Of a DNA stretch of 47,850 nt, positions 23,995 to 32,766 are shown in pieces. This DNA is from CAYONM01 sp964405325 (GTDB taxonomy: Bacteria; Planctomycetota; UBA11346). The notes beneath the pieces were generated by a model. The model was not told the DNA's origin. It saw only the letters and a program-made list of their open reading frames with translations, and searched no databases. The stretch is from contig CAYONM010000007.1 in NCBI GenBank assembly GCA_964405325.1, forward strand, positions 1-47,850. The letters are read 5' to 3'. Position 1 is the stretch's first letter. Each line of letters starts with the position of its first letter. Made by a program: the position numbers and the translations under genes.

Positions 23995-25005
23995 TCAGGC
24001 TGGCCAGTTGAAGCGGCTGCCGGTATTCTGCTCGGCGTAACGTAGCAGGCGGATATCGTCGGCGGCCTCGGCAATGGTGACCAGTTGACTGGGGTAGTCA
24101 CCGCCCTGTTCGACGTGCTTGGCGAATTTTCCGTAATGATTGCCGGCTTGGTTCTCGATTTTCCAGGCCTTTTTCTCGCCGTTGCGGCTGGCGATCAGGC
24201 TCCATTCGCCGTCGTGATCGCCGATGGTGAGCATCCAACCCTGATCGCTGATCAGGAAAAACTGATCGATGTGCTCGCGGTCGTTGCCCTCGGTGCCGTG
24301 CACGGCCAAATCGGCGGCCCAGGTGATGAACAGATGTGTACTGGCGCCGGTGGAGAAATCCACCTTGAGGGTTTCAGTATCAGCACAGGCGATATCGGTT
24401 TTGTGGACGTGACTGTCGGAAAAATAGGTGCCGGCGATGATGGCGCTGCCGGCAAGGAAACGGGCGGCGTTCAGATTGTGGATCATGGCATCCATGAAGG
24501 GGCCGCCGTTGCGCTCGGGGTCGGTGGCCCAGTCGTTCCACTGCGGGTAGTGGTGCAGCCAGTCCTGCTTGTATAGCGCCAATGCGCCAATTTCGCCAGA
24601 GGTAAGCGCGCGCTTGGCGGTATCGACAATGGGGTTGCCGGTGCGGGAGTAGATCACCCCGCAGGCGACACCGCTCTTGTTGATGCCCTCTTCGATGCGG
24701 TCGACCTCGGCGACCTGGGCTGCCAGTGGCTTGGTGGTCAGGATGGGCTTGCCGGCAGCGGCCGCGCGCAATAGTAAATCGGTCCGGACCCAAGGGGGTA
24801 CGAACAATGCGATGGCGTCGACCTGATCACTGTCGATCAGCGCTTCGGCGCTGGCGGCGACCGAGCCCCCCAGCTTTGCGGCGAATTTCTCTGCCCGTGC
24901 AGTATTGGGGTCGAATAGGCTGGTGACGTCAACGCCAGCCGCGTTTTCTATGCTGCCGGCCTGCCAACGCAGAAAATCGCCGCAGCCGATGATGCCGAGT
25001 TTCAT
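23995..25005 (-). CDS. Gfo/Idh/MocA family oxidoreductase
   Basis: A 336-residue NAD(P)-dependent sugar dehydrogenase-like protein. MKLGIIGCGDFLRW gives the GxGxxx dinucleotide-binding start, LFDPNTARAEKF the second strand, and IALFVPPWVRTDLLLRAAAAGKPILTTKPLA contains the family's K-P active-site Lys. The C-terminal alpha/beta domain carries MDAMIHNLNAARFL with the conserved DxxxHN. Substrate unknown. A longer reading from 25041 exists, but ATG 25005 with AAGGATATC upstream is the normal start. It follows the SDR gene on the same strand after 101 nt; together with the divergent AraC gene they resemble a sugar-metabolism unit. Confidence 0.9.
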   Translation of the reverse strand: MKLGIIGCGDFLRWQAGSIENAAGVDVTSLFDPNTARAEKFAAKLGGSVAASAEALIDSDQVDAIALFVPPWVRTDLLLRAAAAGKPILTTKPLAAQVAEVDRIEEGINKSGVACGVIYSRTGNPIVDTAKRALTSGEIGALALYKQDWLHHYPQWNDWATDPERNGGPFMDAMIHNLNAARFLAGSAIIAGTYFSDSHVHKTDIACADTETLKVDFSTGASTHLFITWAADLAVHGTEGNDREHIDQFFLISDQGWMLTIGDHDGEWSLIASRNGEKKAWKIENQAGNHYGKFAKHVEQGGDYPSQLVTIAEAADDIRLLRYAEQNTGSRFNWPA

Positions 25006-25106
25006 ATGATATCCTTGTGGGAAAAAGTATGTGCGTGACAATAAGCGTGTTTCGATTTCAATTGGCTCTGTGCCGCTCTCGCAATGCGGAAACGTTTAGC
25101 CTGCTG

Positions 25107-26111
25107 TTATTTCGCGCTGAGCAGATCAGCGGCGGTGTCGTAGGCTTTCAGTAGTTTCTCGATAATACCGTCGGCGCCGGGATCGTTGACCTTGCGGCTG
25201 GCCTCGGCGTCGAACCAAGCCAGGGTCCGCTTGATGCCTTCTGAGAAGCGAATGGTGGCGCAGAAATCCGGCACAAAGCGTTTGATCTTGCTGTTGTCGA
25301 AAATCGTGCTGACGGCCTTGTCGCCCTGCAGGTCGCCTTCTTCCCAGGGTGCGGCCTTGGCGATCAGCTCCGAGGGCAGGTGTACGATGTTGGCTTCCAC
25401 GCCGACGGCAGCGGCGATGGCCTGGTACATCTGATCCCAGTTGAGGATTTCGTCGGTGGTGATGTGGAAGGCGTGACCAATGGACTGCTGATGCCCCAGC
25501 AGACCCACCAGTCCCTTGGCGAAATCGTCGGAGTGGGTGACCGCCCACAGCGAGGTGCCATCGCCGTGCACCACCACGCGTTTGCCCTCCAGCATGCGCT
25601 GAACCACGGTGTACTGGTTCCAACAGAAGGGGATGGGAATCACGGTGTCATAGGTCAGCGAGGGCCGGACGATGACGCCGGGGAAGCCCTGCTCCCGCAG
25701 AGCGCGATTCAGCCGGTCTTCGGCTTCGATCTTCTTGCGGCTGTATTCCCAGTGCGGATTGACCAGCGGGGTGTCCTCGCGGATCCAGGGGGTGGTGGCC
25801 GGCTTCTGGTACACCGATGCCGATGAGATGAAGATGTATTGTTTGCAGCGACCGGCGAACAAACGCATGTCGCGCTCGATGTCCGCGGCGCTGAAGGCGA
25901 TGAAGTTGACCACGGCGTCGTATTCCTGGCCGTAGGTGGCCTTTATGACCGCAGCTTCGTCTTTGATGTCGGCCACCACCGACTCGGCACCGTCGATATC
26001 GATGGGCTGCTTGCCGCGATTGAGCAGGTGCAGCTCCATACCGCGCGAAATGGCCAGGCGGGAACAGGCGGCCGAGATATTGCCAGTGCCGCCGATGAAC
26101 AGGACCTTCAT
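25107..26111 (-). CDS. NAD-dependent epimerase/dehydratase (extended SDR)
   Basis: A 334-residue extended short-chain dehydrogenase. MKVLFIGGTGNISAACSRLA is the GxxGxxS-type NAD site, followed by VVADIKDEA, VVNFIAFSAADIERD, the catalytic SSASVYQ, and a YSRKK segment providing the YxxxK pair near residue 132. The C-terminal half (FHITTDEILNWDQMYQAI) binds the sugar part. Closest in feel to the atypical SDRs annotated as NAD-dependent epimerases next to Gfo/Idh/MocA genes. ATG 26111 has GAGGAG upstream; a further in-frame ATG at 26144 overlaps the divergent AraC start. Confidence 0.88.
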   Translation of the reverse strand: MKVLFIGGTGNISAACSRLAISRGMELHLLNRGKQPIDIDGAESVVADIKDEAAVIKATYGQEYDAVVNFIAFSAADIERDMRLFAGRCKQYIFISSASVYQKPATTPWIREDTPLVNPHWEYSRKKIEAEDRLNRALREQGFPGVIVRPSLTYDTVIPIPFCWNQYTVVQRMLEGKRVVVHGDGTSLWAVTHSDDFAKGLVGLLGHQQSIGHAFHITTDEILNWDQMYQAIAAAVGVEANIVHLPSELIAKAAPWEEGDLQGDKAVSTIFDNSKIKRFVPDFCATIRFSEGIKRTLAWFDAEASRKVNDPGADGIIEKLLKAYDTAADLLSAK

Positions 26112-26142
26112 GTTGTACTCCTCGTATGCAGATGGAGCGGGC
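26112..26142. promoter_or_regulatory. Short divergent promoter/operator region
   Basis: Only 31 bp separate the SDR start (minus) from the AraC start (plus), so the promoters must overlap each other or the coding ends. A shared operator for the AraC protein is expected here or just inside the genes. I found no clear repeat pair. Confidence 0.35.
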
Positions 26143-27030
26143 ATGCTAGAAGGCGGATCTTGGTTGACCAGCGTGGGAGACGACCGTACTTGTACTTTTG
26201 TGATTCACCGGGTGCGCTGGGACTTCGACGATGTAGCCGATCGGCCCGTGGTCTGCCACGTGACTCAGGCCTTCTATCCGCCTGGATATGCCTTCCATCT
26301 GCACGACCATGACTACGCCGAGTTCTTTCTGGTGGAGCAAGGTCCGGGTCGAAACCTGTGGCAGAATGGCCGCGAAACCGAATTGCGGACCGGTGATCTC
26401 GGCTTTGTCGCGCCGAATCAGGTGCACGCCCTGGCGGCGGGGGGCCAGCAGGCGCTCACCTTTTTGAATCTGGTTATCCCGCTGTCGCTGTATGCGGAAT
26501 TGCAATCGCGTTATCACGAGGATTGGCCCTGGTCCGATGGCTTGCGTCTTTTCCATCTACCGGCAGACGAGGCGGAGCGGCTGCGTCGGGGTCTGCGCCA
26601 TTTGTTGGAGCCGGCGGCTTGCTGTTCCCGTTTGGCGGTGGAGTCCTTGGTCCTGCAGGCTTTGACCCTCGCCAGGCGTTTGGCGCAGCAAGCGGCTTGG
26701 CCAGCCTGGCTGCAACGGTGCCTGCGCTACCTGGATGAGCCGGACGGTTTGAAGGGCGGGGTTTCCGGCCTGGCTGATCTGGTCGGCTGTTCTCGTGAGC
26801 ATCTGGCCCGTAGCATCAAAAAGCACCTCGGCATCAGCGCGCGCGATCTGGTGACCGAACGTCGTCTGGCTGCTGCGGCCAACCTGTTGCGCAGTAGCTC
26901 TGACGATCCGGCCGACATCGCGTATCGCTGCGGCTATTCGAATACCAGCAATTTCTATCGCCTGTTTCGACGGCAGTTTGACTGCACACCCAGGCAGTAT
27001 CGCCTGCGGCACGATTCGCGCTTTGTGTGA
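26143..27030 (+). CDS. AraC family transcriptional regulator
   Basis: A 295-residue regulator with an N-terminal cupin sensor (HVTQAFYPPGYAFHLHDHDY, with HLHDHDYAE as the cupin metal-type motif and GDLGFVAPNQVHAL) and a C-terminal AraC double helix-turn-helix: LADLVGCSREHLARSIKKHLG then DPADIAYRCGYSNTSNFYRLF and CTPRQYRLR. It is divergent from the SDR and oxidoreductase genes and very probably controls them in response to a sugar. Start ATG 26143 follows GATGGAGCGGGC; the frame runs further upstream but only antisense to the SDR gene. Confidence 0.9.
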   Translation: MLEGGSWLTSVGDDRTCTFVIHRVRWDFDDVADRPVVCHVTQAFYPPGYAFHLHDHDYAEFFLVEQGPGRNLWQNGRETELRTGDLGFVAPNQVHALAAGGQQALTFLNLVIPLSLYAELQSRYHEDWPWSDGLRLFHLPADEAERLRRGLRHLLEPAACCSRLAVESLVLQALTLARRLAQQAAWPAWLQRCLRYLDEPDGLKGGVSGLADLVGCSREHLARSIKKHLGISARDLVTERRLAAAANLLRSSSDDPADIAYRCGYSNTSNFYRLFRRQFDCTPRQYRLRHDSRFV

Positions 27031-27187
27031 GCTGGCCCCGTAATGGCCTCGCTCCATGCGTCGGCGGCGATGGCGGCGGGAATGCCTGGCCGACCATAGC
27101 CGGAGCCGCCCAGGCGGAACACGGTCATTCCAATGAGACCCCTCGTGGGTTCCCGGGTGACGTCCGGTTTGTGGACCTCCCCAAGCC

Positions 27188-30100
27188 TCAATTGCGCAGA
27201 AACGGTGCCAGGCGATCGTCCCATTCCAAAAGCAGGGACGAGTTGCCGTCATCCAGGGACGTCTGGTTCTTGTCCACCCATATGGTGACATGAGCGCTGT
27301 AGAGGACGTATCGCGAGTCGGACGTGTGTGCTGGCTGAGTCCGACAGCGCATATCGAAGCTGAAGGGGGTGCCATCGGTCCAGACGGGGACATCCGGACC
27401 ATGGTTCAGGCCGATCCAGGTTTCCTTGCCGGGGGCGATCAGCTCGCGCAGGAAATCATTGCAGGCTTGGTCGGGGATGCTGACCAAGTGTCCACCGAGT
27501 TCTTTGGCGATGCGGTCGGCTTGGGCTTTGGTGAAGCTGCCTGGACAGTACAGGTAGCGGCGGCCCTGGAAGCGTTCGGCTAGACCCCAGGCGACACTCG
27601 CCTTGCGGAGATGGACAGCGGCCTGGGTGAGGAGCTGGTGGCACACGGATTCGTCGATACCAGCGGCCGTCCAGGCACGCAGGACCTCCTGCCAATCGGC
27701 AGCCTGCCAGTGCCTGGCGGCAACATCGACCAGTCCTCGGGGGCGCAGACTGCCGATGATACTGGCGGGCAGCTGGTGGCCATTGATACGCAGTTCGTTC
27801 AGGGGATGGCCCTGCCAGCCCGCGAGCTGTTCCAGGGGACAGTTTTTGGTGTCCAGGCCACGCAGGGATGCGGGGGGCGCTGGCAAGGATCGGATGGGGG
27901 TATTGGCGACCTTCAGCCATTCCAAGGACGGCAAGTCCAGACTGTCGATTTCGTAAAGGGGATTCGTTCCGATGTCTAATTCTTTCAGCCGTGGCGCTCC
28001 CGAGATATCGACTAGGCTGGTAATCTGATTGTTGTGTACGCTCAGGTTTTCGAGCTGCGCCAGGGGGATGTCGGCCAGGGAGGTCAAAGAATTGTGCTGG
28101 GCGCTGAGATCCTCCAGGGGCCAGCTGCGGAGGAAGGCGAGATCATGCAGGCCGCAGTTGCTGGCTCTCAGATGTTCTATGGGTGCCTGTTGGATCGGAC
28201 TCCAATCGTGCACCGGATTGTCTGACAGACCAAGGACCCGCAGCGGTAGTCCCTGTAGCGCGGTGATGTCTTCGATCTGGTTATTATCCAGGTACAATGC
28301 CTGTAACGGAACCGTGGCCAGTGGACTCAGATCGACAATACGATTGTGCTGCAGGTTGAGCTCTTGTAGGGGGAGGGCGGCGAGGGGGCTCAGATCGATG
28401 ATCTGGTTGTGCTGTAGATTCAGCACTTCCAGCGGCATGTCGACCAGCGGGGACAGGTTGGCAATCTGGTTGACGCTGCAGGACAATAAGCGCAACGGCA
28501 TGTCCTGCAGGGGAGCCAGGTCGTTGATGCGATTGTAGCTGAGGTCGAGAAAGGTCAGCGGCAGGCCCTGCAGGGGCGAGAGATCCTGCAAGTCGTAGTG
28601 ATGCAGATCCAGATGCTTGATGTCCGGTGTTGCTGCCAGACCACGTAACAGCTGGCCGGCCAGTTGTGGCGGCAAGGCCTGGTGATCCTCGGCCATCAGC
28701 GCCAGAAAAACCCGATGCTCGGCTTGCTCGGCTTGCAGGTCCTTGGCCAGATCCAGGGCCTGCTGATGCTGTCCTGTTCGCCACAGATACGCGGCCCACA
28801 GGGATTCGGCCCGGTTCAGCAGGGGATCGCCGGCGTGTTGCTGGCGCAGATCGTCCAGGATGGCGGTGGCCTGCTGCCGGGTATCTGGTAGGTCGAGGCT
28901 GCAGCTCAGGGCGCCCAGTAGGGCTTGGGCGCCGATGGTGGTGCCCTGGTTGTCATCGGCGATCTGACGATATTCCAAGCGAGCGTCCCGTAGCAGGCCG
29001 CGTTGTGCCATGGCATTGGCTAATTGCATGGGGCTACTCAGGCGGGCTTGGACGCATCGTTCAACCTGCAGCTGGTGGAGCCGGATTGGTGACCAGGCAC
29101 GCCAGGCGATCCAGGCGGTTTCAGGCGTGGTCAGGGGCAGGTTGAGCATTTCTGATAAAATGATCCCGCCGTCGATGCTCAGCTGTAATCTGGTGTCGCG
29201 GATTTCCAGTACGACATGATAGCGCCGTCCGACCTCGAAAGCGACAAAACGGCTGTTGGCCAGAGAGAGTGGTGTGGCGGTCCGGGCCACCTGCAGGGTG
29301 GTGACTGCGCCCTGATAGCCGCCTACCTGCGCTGTATAGCCAAGCGGCATATCAGCGAAATCGGTGGTCTTGACGCGTTGCCCCTGCAATATCAAATCAA
29401 CTCCATCGACTTGCTCGGGCCAGCTCCATACCATGTGCAATCGGACATCGCCATGCAAATGGACGCCACGCAGCCAGTGGAACCGGCTGGACTCCACCAC
29501 CATCGCATCCTGCTCGGTTTCCAGTGGCTGGTCGTCGTTGCGGGTGAAATCCCAGGCCACACTGCGCTCCACTGTCTGCAGCAAAGCGGCATCGTTACCG
29601 GTAGCACGGAACACCGTTTGCCAATGACGTTGCTGGAGTAGCTGATAGCGGGCGAGGATACCCACCGCCAGCAGCAGAGCCGCTATTCCGAGGCCGATGG
29701 CGCTCGTCGCCAAGATTCGAAGCCGCTGTTGCCGGATCCGAGCCTGCTGGATCTGACGCTGCAGTTCGGCGTCGTTCAAGTCGGCTTCGTGCAGGATGCT
29801 CTCGGCCAGTTGCAGATCGCCGCGTTGCACTGCCACACGGGCATGCAGCAGGCAGACGCGGTGCAGGCCGTCCAGGGCAGCCCGGTTATCGTTCCAGCGT
29901 TCCAGGGCGAGCCGGAACAGGGCTGCTATCTGGCGCAGCTCGGCGTAGTCGGTGGCCTCGTCCAGATTGTTCAGGCTGCGTTCGGCCTGGGTGGCCAGGT
30001 CGTGACTGGCCTGATGGTTCTGCCATTGCTGCAAGGCCCGGCCCAGGCTACGAGCATTGGAGAAACGTTGCTCGGGGTCGGTGGCCATGGCCTGCAGAAC

Positions 30101-31072
30101 GATGTTCTGCAGCTGGCCGGGGATGCTCGCTGGCAGCGGATCGATGCTGCCGAGTTTCTTGCGCTGCCAGAAGCGAGCAGGATTGGGGTCCCAGACCGGC
30201 AGCTGAAGAGCAAGCAGATGATACAGACTGGCGCCCAGGCAGTAGACGTCGCTGCGTTCGTCGGCGCCCTCGCGTCGGGCCTGTTCCGGACTCATGTAGG
30301 CGGGGGTGCCGACCAGGCCCGGGTGTTCCGATTCCGGCGCTTGCTGATCGATGGCGGTGCCCCAGTCCAACAGAAAGACCTCGCCGTAATCGCCGATGAC
30401 GATGTTGCCTGGTTTGATATCCTGATGGATGACGCCGTGTTCGTGGGCATAGGCGACGGCGTCGCAGACGCGCTGGATGATATCGACCCGGTCGCCCAGG
30501 TCTTCCAGGGCGGCGGGGAGATGGTCGGTTTCCGCCTGCAGCAGCAGCTTGCCGAGATCGGTGCCATCGGCGATGCGCATGTGGAACCAGGGCCGTCCGT
30601 CCTGGTCTTCGCCACAGTCCAGTACTGGGACGATGCCGGGATGATCGAGCCGAGCGTTCAACCGGGCTTCATGCACGAAGCGGCGGATCTTGGACTCATT
30701 GCCGCTGCGATCGCTGCGCAGGACCTTGCAGGCGACCTGGCGTTGTAGTTGCTGGTCCAGGACGCGGAAGACCGTACCGCCGCCACCATGGCCGATGACC
30801 TCGGCAACCTGGTAGCGTTTGCCCTCCTCGCTCAGGAAGCAGTTGGCTTGCGGCGCGGGAAAGCTGGGCAGATCCTCGGTCTCGTAGGCGTCGCGCGGAT
30901 CCGACGAACTGACACGCTGCTGTGGCCGCGACCCCAGACGGATGGTCTCCACCACCGTCCGCAAGTGATGGATGCCTGAGGTGGTCTGGGTATCGATTCT
31001 CGTTTGCTCGTCCACACCAGAGTATGGCCGATAATCGGCCATGGGGCAATCCGACTGACCGGTCCATACCAT
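27188..31072 (-). CDS. Membrane Ser/Thr kinase with LRR and C-type-lectin-like domains
   Basis: A 1294-residue protein. Residues 86-350 are a bacterial Hanks-type kinase: glycine loop GHGGGGTV (94-101), Lys116 in ACKVL, HQDIKPGN (216-223; the usual HRD has Gln at 217), DWG (236-238, for DFG) and GTPAYMSPEQA (255-265). A transmembrane helix spans about 452-475. An extracytoplasmic part follows: a beta-rich region (500-690), TPR-like helices, then about ten internalin/SDS22-type leucine-rich repeats (about 835-1100; LDLSYNRINDLAPLQDMPL pattern). The last 124 residues (1171-1294) resemble a C-type lectin-like domain, FTKAQADRIAKELGGHLVSI and ETWIGL. An ATG at 31042 is an alternative start. It is divergent from an AraC gene. 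A sensor of an extracellular ligand is inferred. Confidence 0.92.
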   Translation of the reverse strand: MVWTGQSDCPMADYRPYSGVDEQTRIDTQTTSGIHHLRTVVETIRLGSRPQQRVSSSDPRDAYETEDLPSFPAPQANCFLSEEGKRYQVAEVIGHGGGGTVFRVLDQQLQRQVACKVLRSDRSGNESKIRRFVHEARLNARLDHPGIVPVLDCGEDQDGRPWFHMRIADGTDLGKLLLQAETDHLPAALEDLGDRVDIIQRVCDAVAYAHEHGVIHQDIKPGNIVIGDYGEVFLLDWGTAIDQQAPESEHPGLVGTPAYMSPEQARREGADERSDVYCLGASLYHLLALQLPVWDPNPARFWQRKKLGSIDPLPASIPGQLQNIVLQAMATDPEQRFSNARSLGRALQQWQNHQASHDLATQAERSLNNLDEATDYAELRQIAALFRLALERWNDNRAALDGLHRVCLLHARVAVQRGDLQLAESILHEADLNDAELQRQIQQARIRQQRLRILATSAIGLGIAALLLAVGILARYQLLQQRHWQTVFRATGNDAALLQTVERSVAWDFTRNDDQPLETEQDAMVVESSRFHWLRGVHLHGDVRLHMVWSWPEQVDGVDLILQGQRVKTTDFADMPLGYTAQVGGYQGAVTTLQVARTATPLSLANSRFVAFEVGRRYHVVLEIRDTRLQLSIDGGIILSEMLNLPLTTPETAWIAWRAWSPIRLHQLQVERCVQARLSSPMQLANAMAQRGLLRDARLEYRQIADDNQGTTIGAQALLGALSCSLDLPDTRQQATAILDDLRQQHAGDPLLNRAESLWAAYLWRTGQHQQALDLAKDLQAEQAEHRVFLALMAEDHQALPPQLAGQLLRGLAATPDIKHLDLHHYDLQDLSPLQGLPLTFLDLSYNRINDLAPLQDMPLRLLSCSVNQIANLSPLVDMPLEVLNLQHNQIIDLSPLAALPLQELNLQHNRIVDLSPLATVPLQALYLDNNQIEDITALQGLPLRVLGLSDNPVHDWSPIQQAPIEHLRASNCGLHDLAFLRSWPLEDLSAQHNSLTSLADIPLAQLENLSVHNNQITSLVDISGAPRLKELDIGTNPLYEIDSLDLPSLEWLKVANTPIRSLPAPPASLRGLDTKNCPLEQLAGWQGHPLNELRINGHQLPASIIGSLRPRGLVDVAARHWQAADWQEVLRAWTAAGIDESVCHQLLTQAAVHLRKASVAWGLAERFQGRRYLYCPGSFTKAQADRIAKELGGHLVSIPDQACNDFLRELIAPGKETWIGLNHGPDVPVWTDGTPFSFDMRCRTQPAHTSDSRYVLYSAHVTIWVDKNQTSLDDGNSSLLLEWDDRLAPFLRN

Positions 31073-31183
31073 GGATCCGGATGGAGATCAGGCATGGTGC
31101 ATTCATCGCGAGCGTTGAGCGGCCCTGCGAGTGGATGGGGTCCGAGGCTTGCGGACCGATGGCATCTGTGTTACACGGGTAGC

Positions 31184-32023
31184 GTGGATGACTACATCAC
31201 CATTACTGCTGCGTGTGAACGTCGCCAAGTGCATACCTTTTCCGAATCCGTAGGTGATCTTGCTGCTGCCGGAATTCGATTGGTCTGCTGGCATGCGGTC
31301 AAACCCGGTTACGGCTTTTTGCAGAATCATCCTTCCGATGGCCTGCTGATTGCCGGTTTGGCGCATCGAGCATTGGTGCAGATTGGATCCAATCGTCAAG
31401 AAGTGGGGCCTGGCGATCTCTGCTGGTGCCCCTGGGAACTCGGCCGCGAGCTGCGGATTCTCGGTGACAGCTGGGAAGGCCTGCTGCTGTTCTGTAATCG
31501 GGTTGGCAGTGCTGCTCAAGCCGGTCCGGCGCAGTGGTGTCGGCCCTGTGCGCGAATTGACAGCCTCCTGGCAGCGGTGCAGGGGATTCTCTCGGAATTG
31601 CCGCATCGTGAGGAGCCTGGCTGTCTGATCGGTTTTTCACGCACGCTCATCAGTTGGTTGGATCGAGAGTTGGGGGCCGAGCAGCCGGTCGACCGTGGGG
31701 AGCGTCTGGCTGGCTTGGAGCAAGCGATCCATGCCGACCCAGCAGCGGATTGGAGCCTGGAACGCATGGCCAGCGTGCTGGGAGTGTCAACAGCGACGGC
31801 TCGCCGTTGGATCCACGCCAATGCCGGTATCGCTCCGCGCGACTGGCTGTGTGCGATTCGCATGCGACATGCCGCCTTCCTCTTGGAAGGGGGGCACGAT
31901 CCCCTGAAAGTCATCGCGCGTGCGGTTGGCTATTCCACGCCCTTCAGTTTTTCGCATGCCTTCAAGCGACATCATGGTTGCTCACCACAGGAATACCGTC
32001 GCGGCCATCTGCCGATGCCGTGA
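31184..32023 (+). CDS. AraC family transcriptional regulator
   Basis: A 279-residue regulator (from GTG 31184). The N-terminal part is a cupin-like sensor (GLLIAGLAHRALVQIG, GPGDLCWCPWELG). The C-terminal 100 residues are the AraC helix-turn-helix pair: LERMASVLGVSTATARRWIHANAG, then DPLKVIARAVGYSTPFSFSHAF and CSPQEYRRG. The start is uncertain: an in-frame ATG at 31094 would add 30 Ser/Gly/Arg-rich residues and leave 21 bp to the divergent kinase gene. The GTG gives a cleaner N-terminus but has a poor Shine-Dalgarno. Targets could be the kinase gene or the convergent ole operon; neither is shown. Confidence 0.85.
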   Translation: MDDYITITAACERRQVHTFSESVGDLAAAGIRLVCWHAVKPGYGFLQNHPSDGLLIAGLAHRALVQIGSNRQEVGPGDLCWCPWELGRELRILGDSWEGLLLFCNRVGSAAQAGPAQWCRPCARIDSLLAAVQGILSELPHREEPGCLIGFSRTLISWLDRELGAEQPVDRGERLAGLEQAIHADPAADWSLERMASVLGVSTATARRWIHANAGIAPRDWLCAIRMRHAAFLLEGGHDPLKVIARAVGYSTPFSFSHAFKRHHGCSPQEYRRGHLPMP

Positions 32024-32064
32024 GCCGTGTGCACGGCGAGCGACCGCTACCATCGAAGCCTTTT

Positions 32065-32766
32065 TCAGCCCAGCAATTCCTTCAGTTGGCAGCGACGGCT
32101 TTCCAGTTGGAGGTTTTCGGCTGCCACGGCCAGGGAGCCCAGGTAGTCTTCGGGGACGTCAACGGCATGGATCCGTTCTGGATGAACGTCACCCATGCCG
32201 TGGACCTTGCGGACCGGTTCGTCCAGGGATTCCAACTTGCCGATGACGATGGTATCCAACGCTCGATCGATGCCGGTGCCCAGGCATTTCAGGTAGGCCT
32301 CCTTGCCGGTCCAGCAGATGTAGAAGGCACGCGGTCGGGCCTTTACCTGATGCAGCATGATGGCCTGGTATTCGTCACTGGCGAAAAACCGTCGGCTCAA
32401 GCCAATGATGTCGATATTCGGATCGATCTTCTCCACGTCTACACCCACTGATGCATCGGGTGAGCAGGCCAAAAGCAGGCAGTCGGCGGAGTGCGAAAGA
32501 TTGAATTGCCAGCCGAGGTCCGGTTCCAGCTGTGGCTTGCCGCGCTCGTTGCAGGCGAAGCTCAGACTTTGGGGGGCATGCTGGCAGTGTTGGCCCAAGA
32601 GCATGCGCAGGCTGGCGCGACAAGCGATGAATTGGTCACGTTTGCACAGGACCTTGAAGCGTGCAGCGCGGTTGCGCTCGGTGGTAGTCAGCAGCTCGAA
32701 GGCGGTGTCGCTATGACGATCGGCGTCGGTGAGGTCGATCTGATAGAGAAAGATGCGGGGTGTCAC
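32065..32766 (-). CDS. 4'-phosphopantetheinyl transferase (Sfp type)
   Basis: A 233-residue Sfp/EntD-superfamily enzyme that transfers the phosphopantetheine arm of CoA to carrier proteins. Seen: RFKVLCKRDQFIACRASLR near 36, GKPQL near 77, FNLSHS near 90, the Mg-binding GVDVEKID near 108, and WTGKEAYLKCLGTGI near 150, the W-x-x-KEA-x-x-K signature. Its start overlaps the oleD stop by 4 nt, so it is the last gene of the ole operon. A carrier protein substrate is not in the window. It could prime an acyl carrier protein feeding hydrocarbon or polyketide synthesis. Confidence 0.92.
   Translation of the reverse strand: MTPRIFLYQIDLTDADRHSDTAFELLTTTERNRAARFKVLCKRDQFIACRASLRMLLGQHCQHAPQSLSFACNERGKPQLEPDLGWQFNLSHSADCLLLACSPDASVGVDVEKIDPNIDIIGLSRRFFASDEYQAIMLHQVKARPRAFYICWTGKEAYLKCLGTGIDRALDTIVIGKLESLDEPVRKVHGMGDVHPERIHAVDVPEDYLGSLAVAAENLQLESRRCQLKELLG

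Noticed and set aside
28020..28600. DNA tandem repeat in the kinase gene
   Set aside because: The periodicity is explained by leucine-rich repeats in the protein; units differ at the DNA level.
29729..30748. 339-codon frame antisense to the kinase gene
   Set aside because: Opposite strand of the kinase domain and no recognisable motifs.
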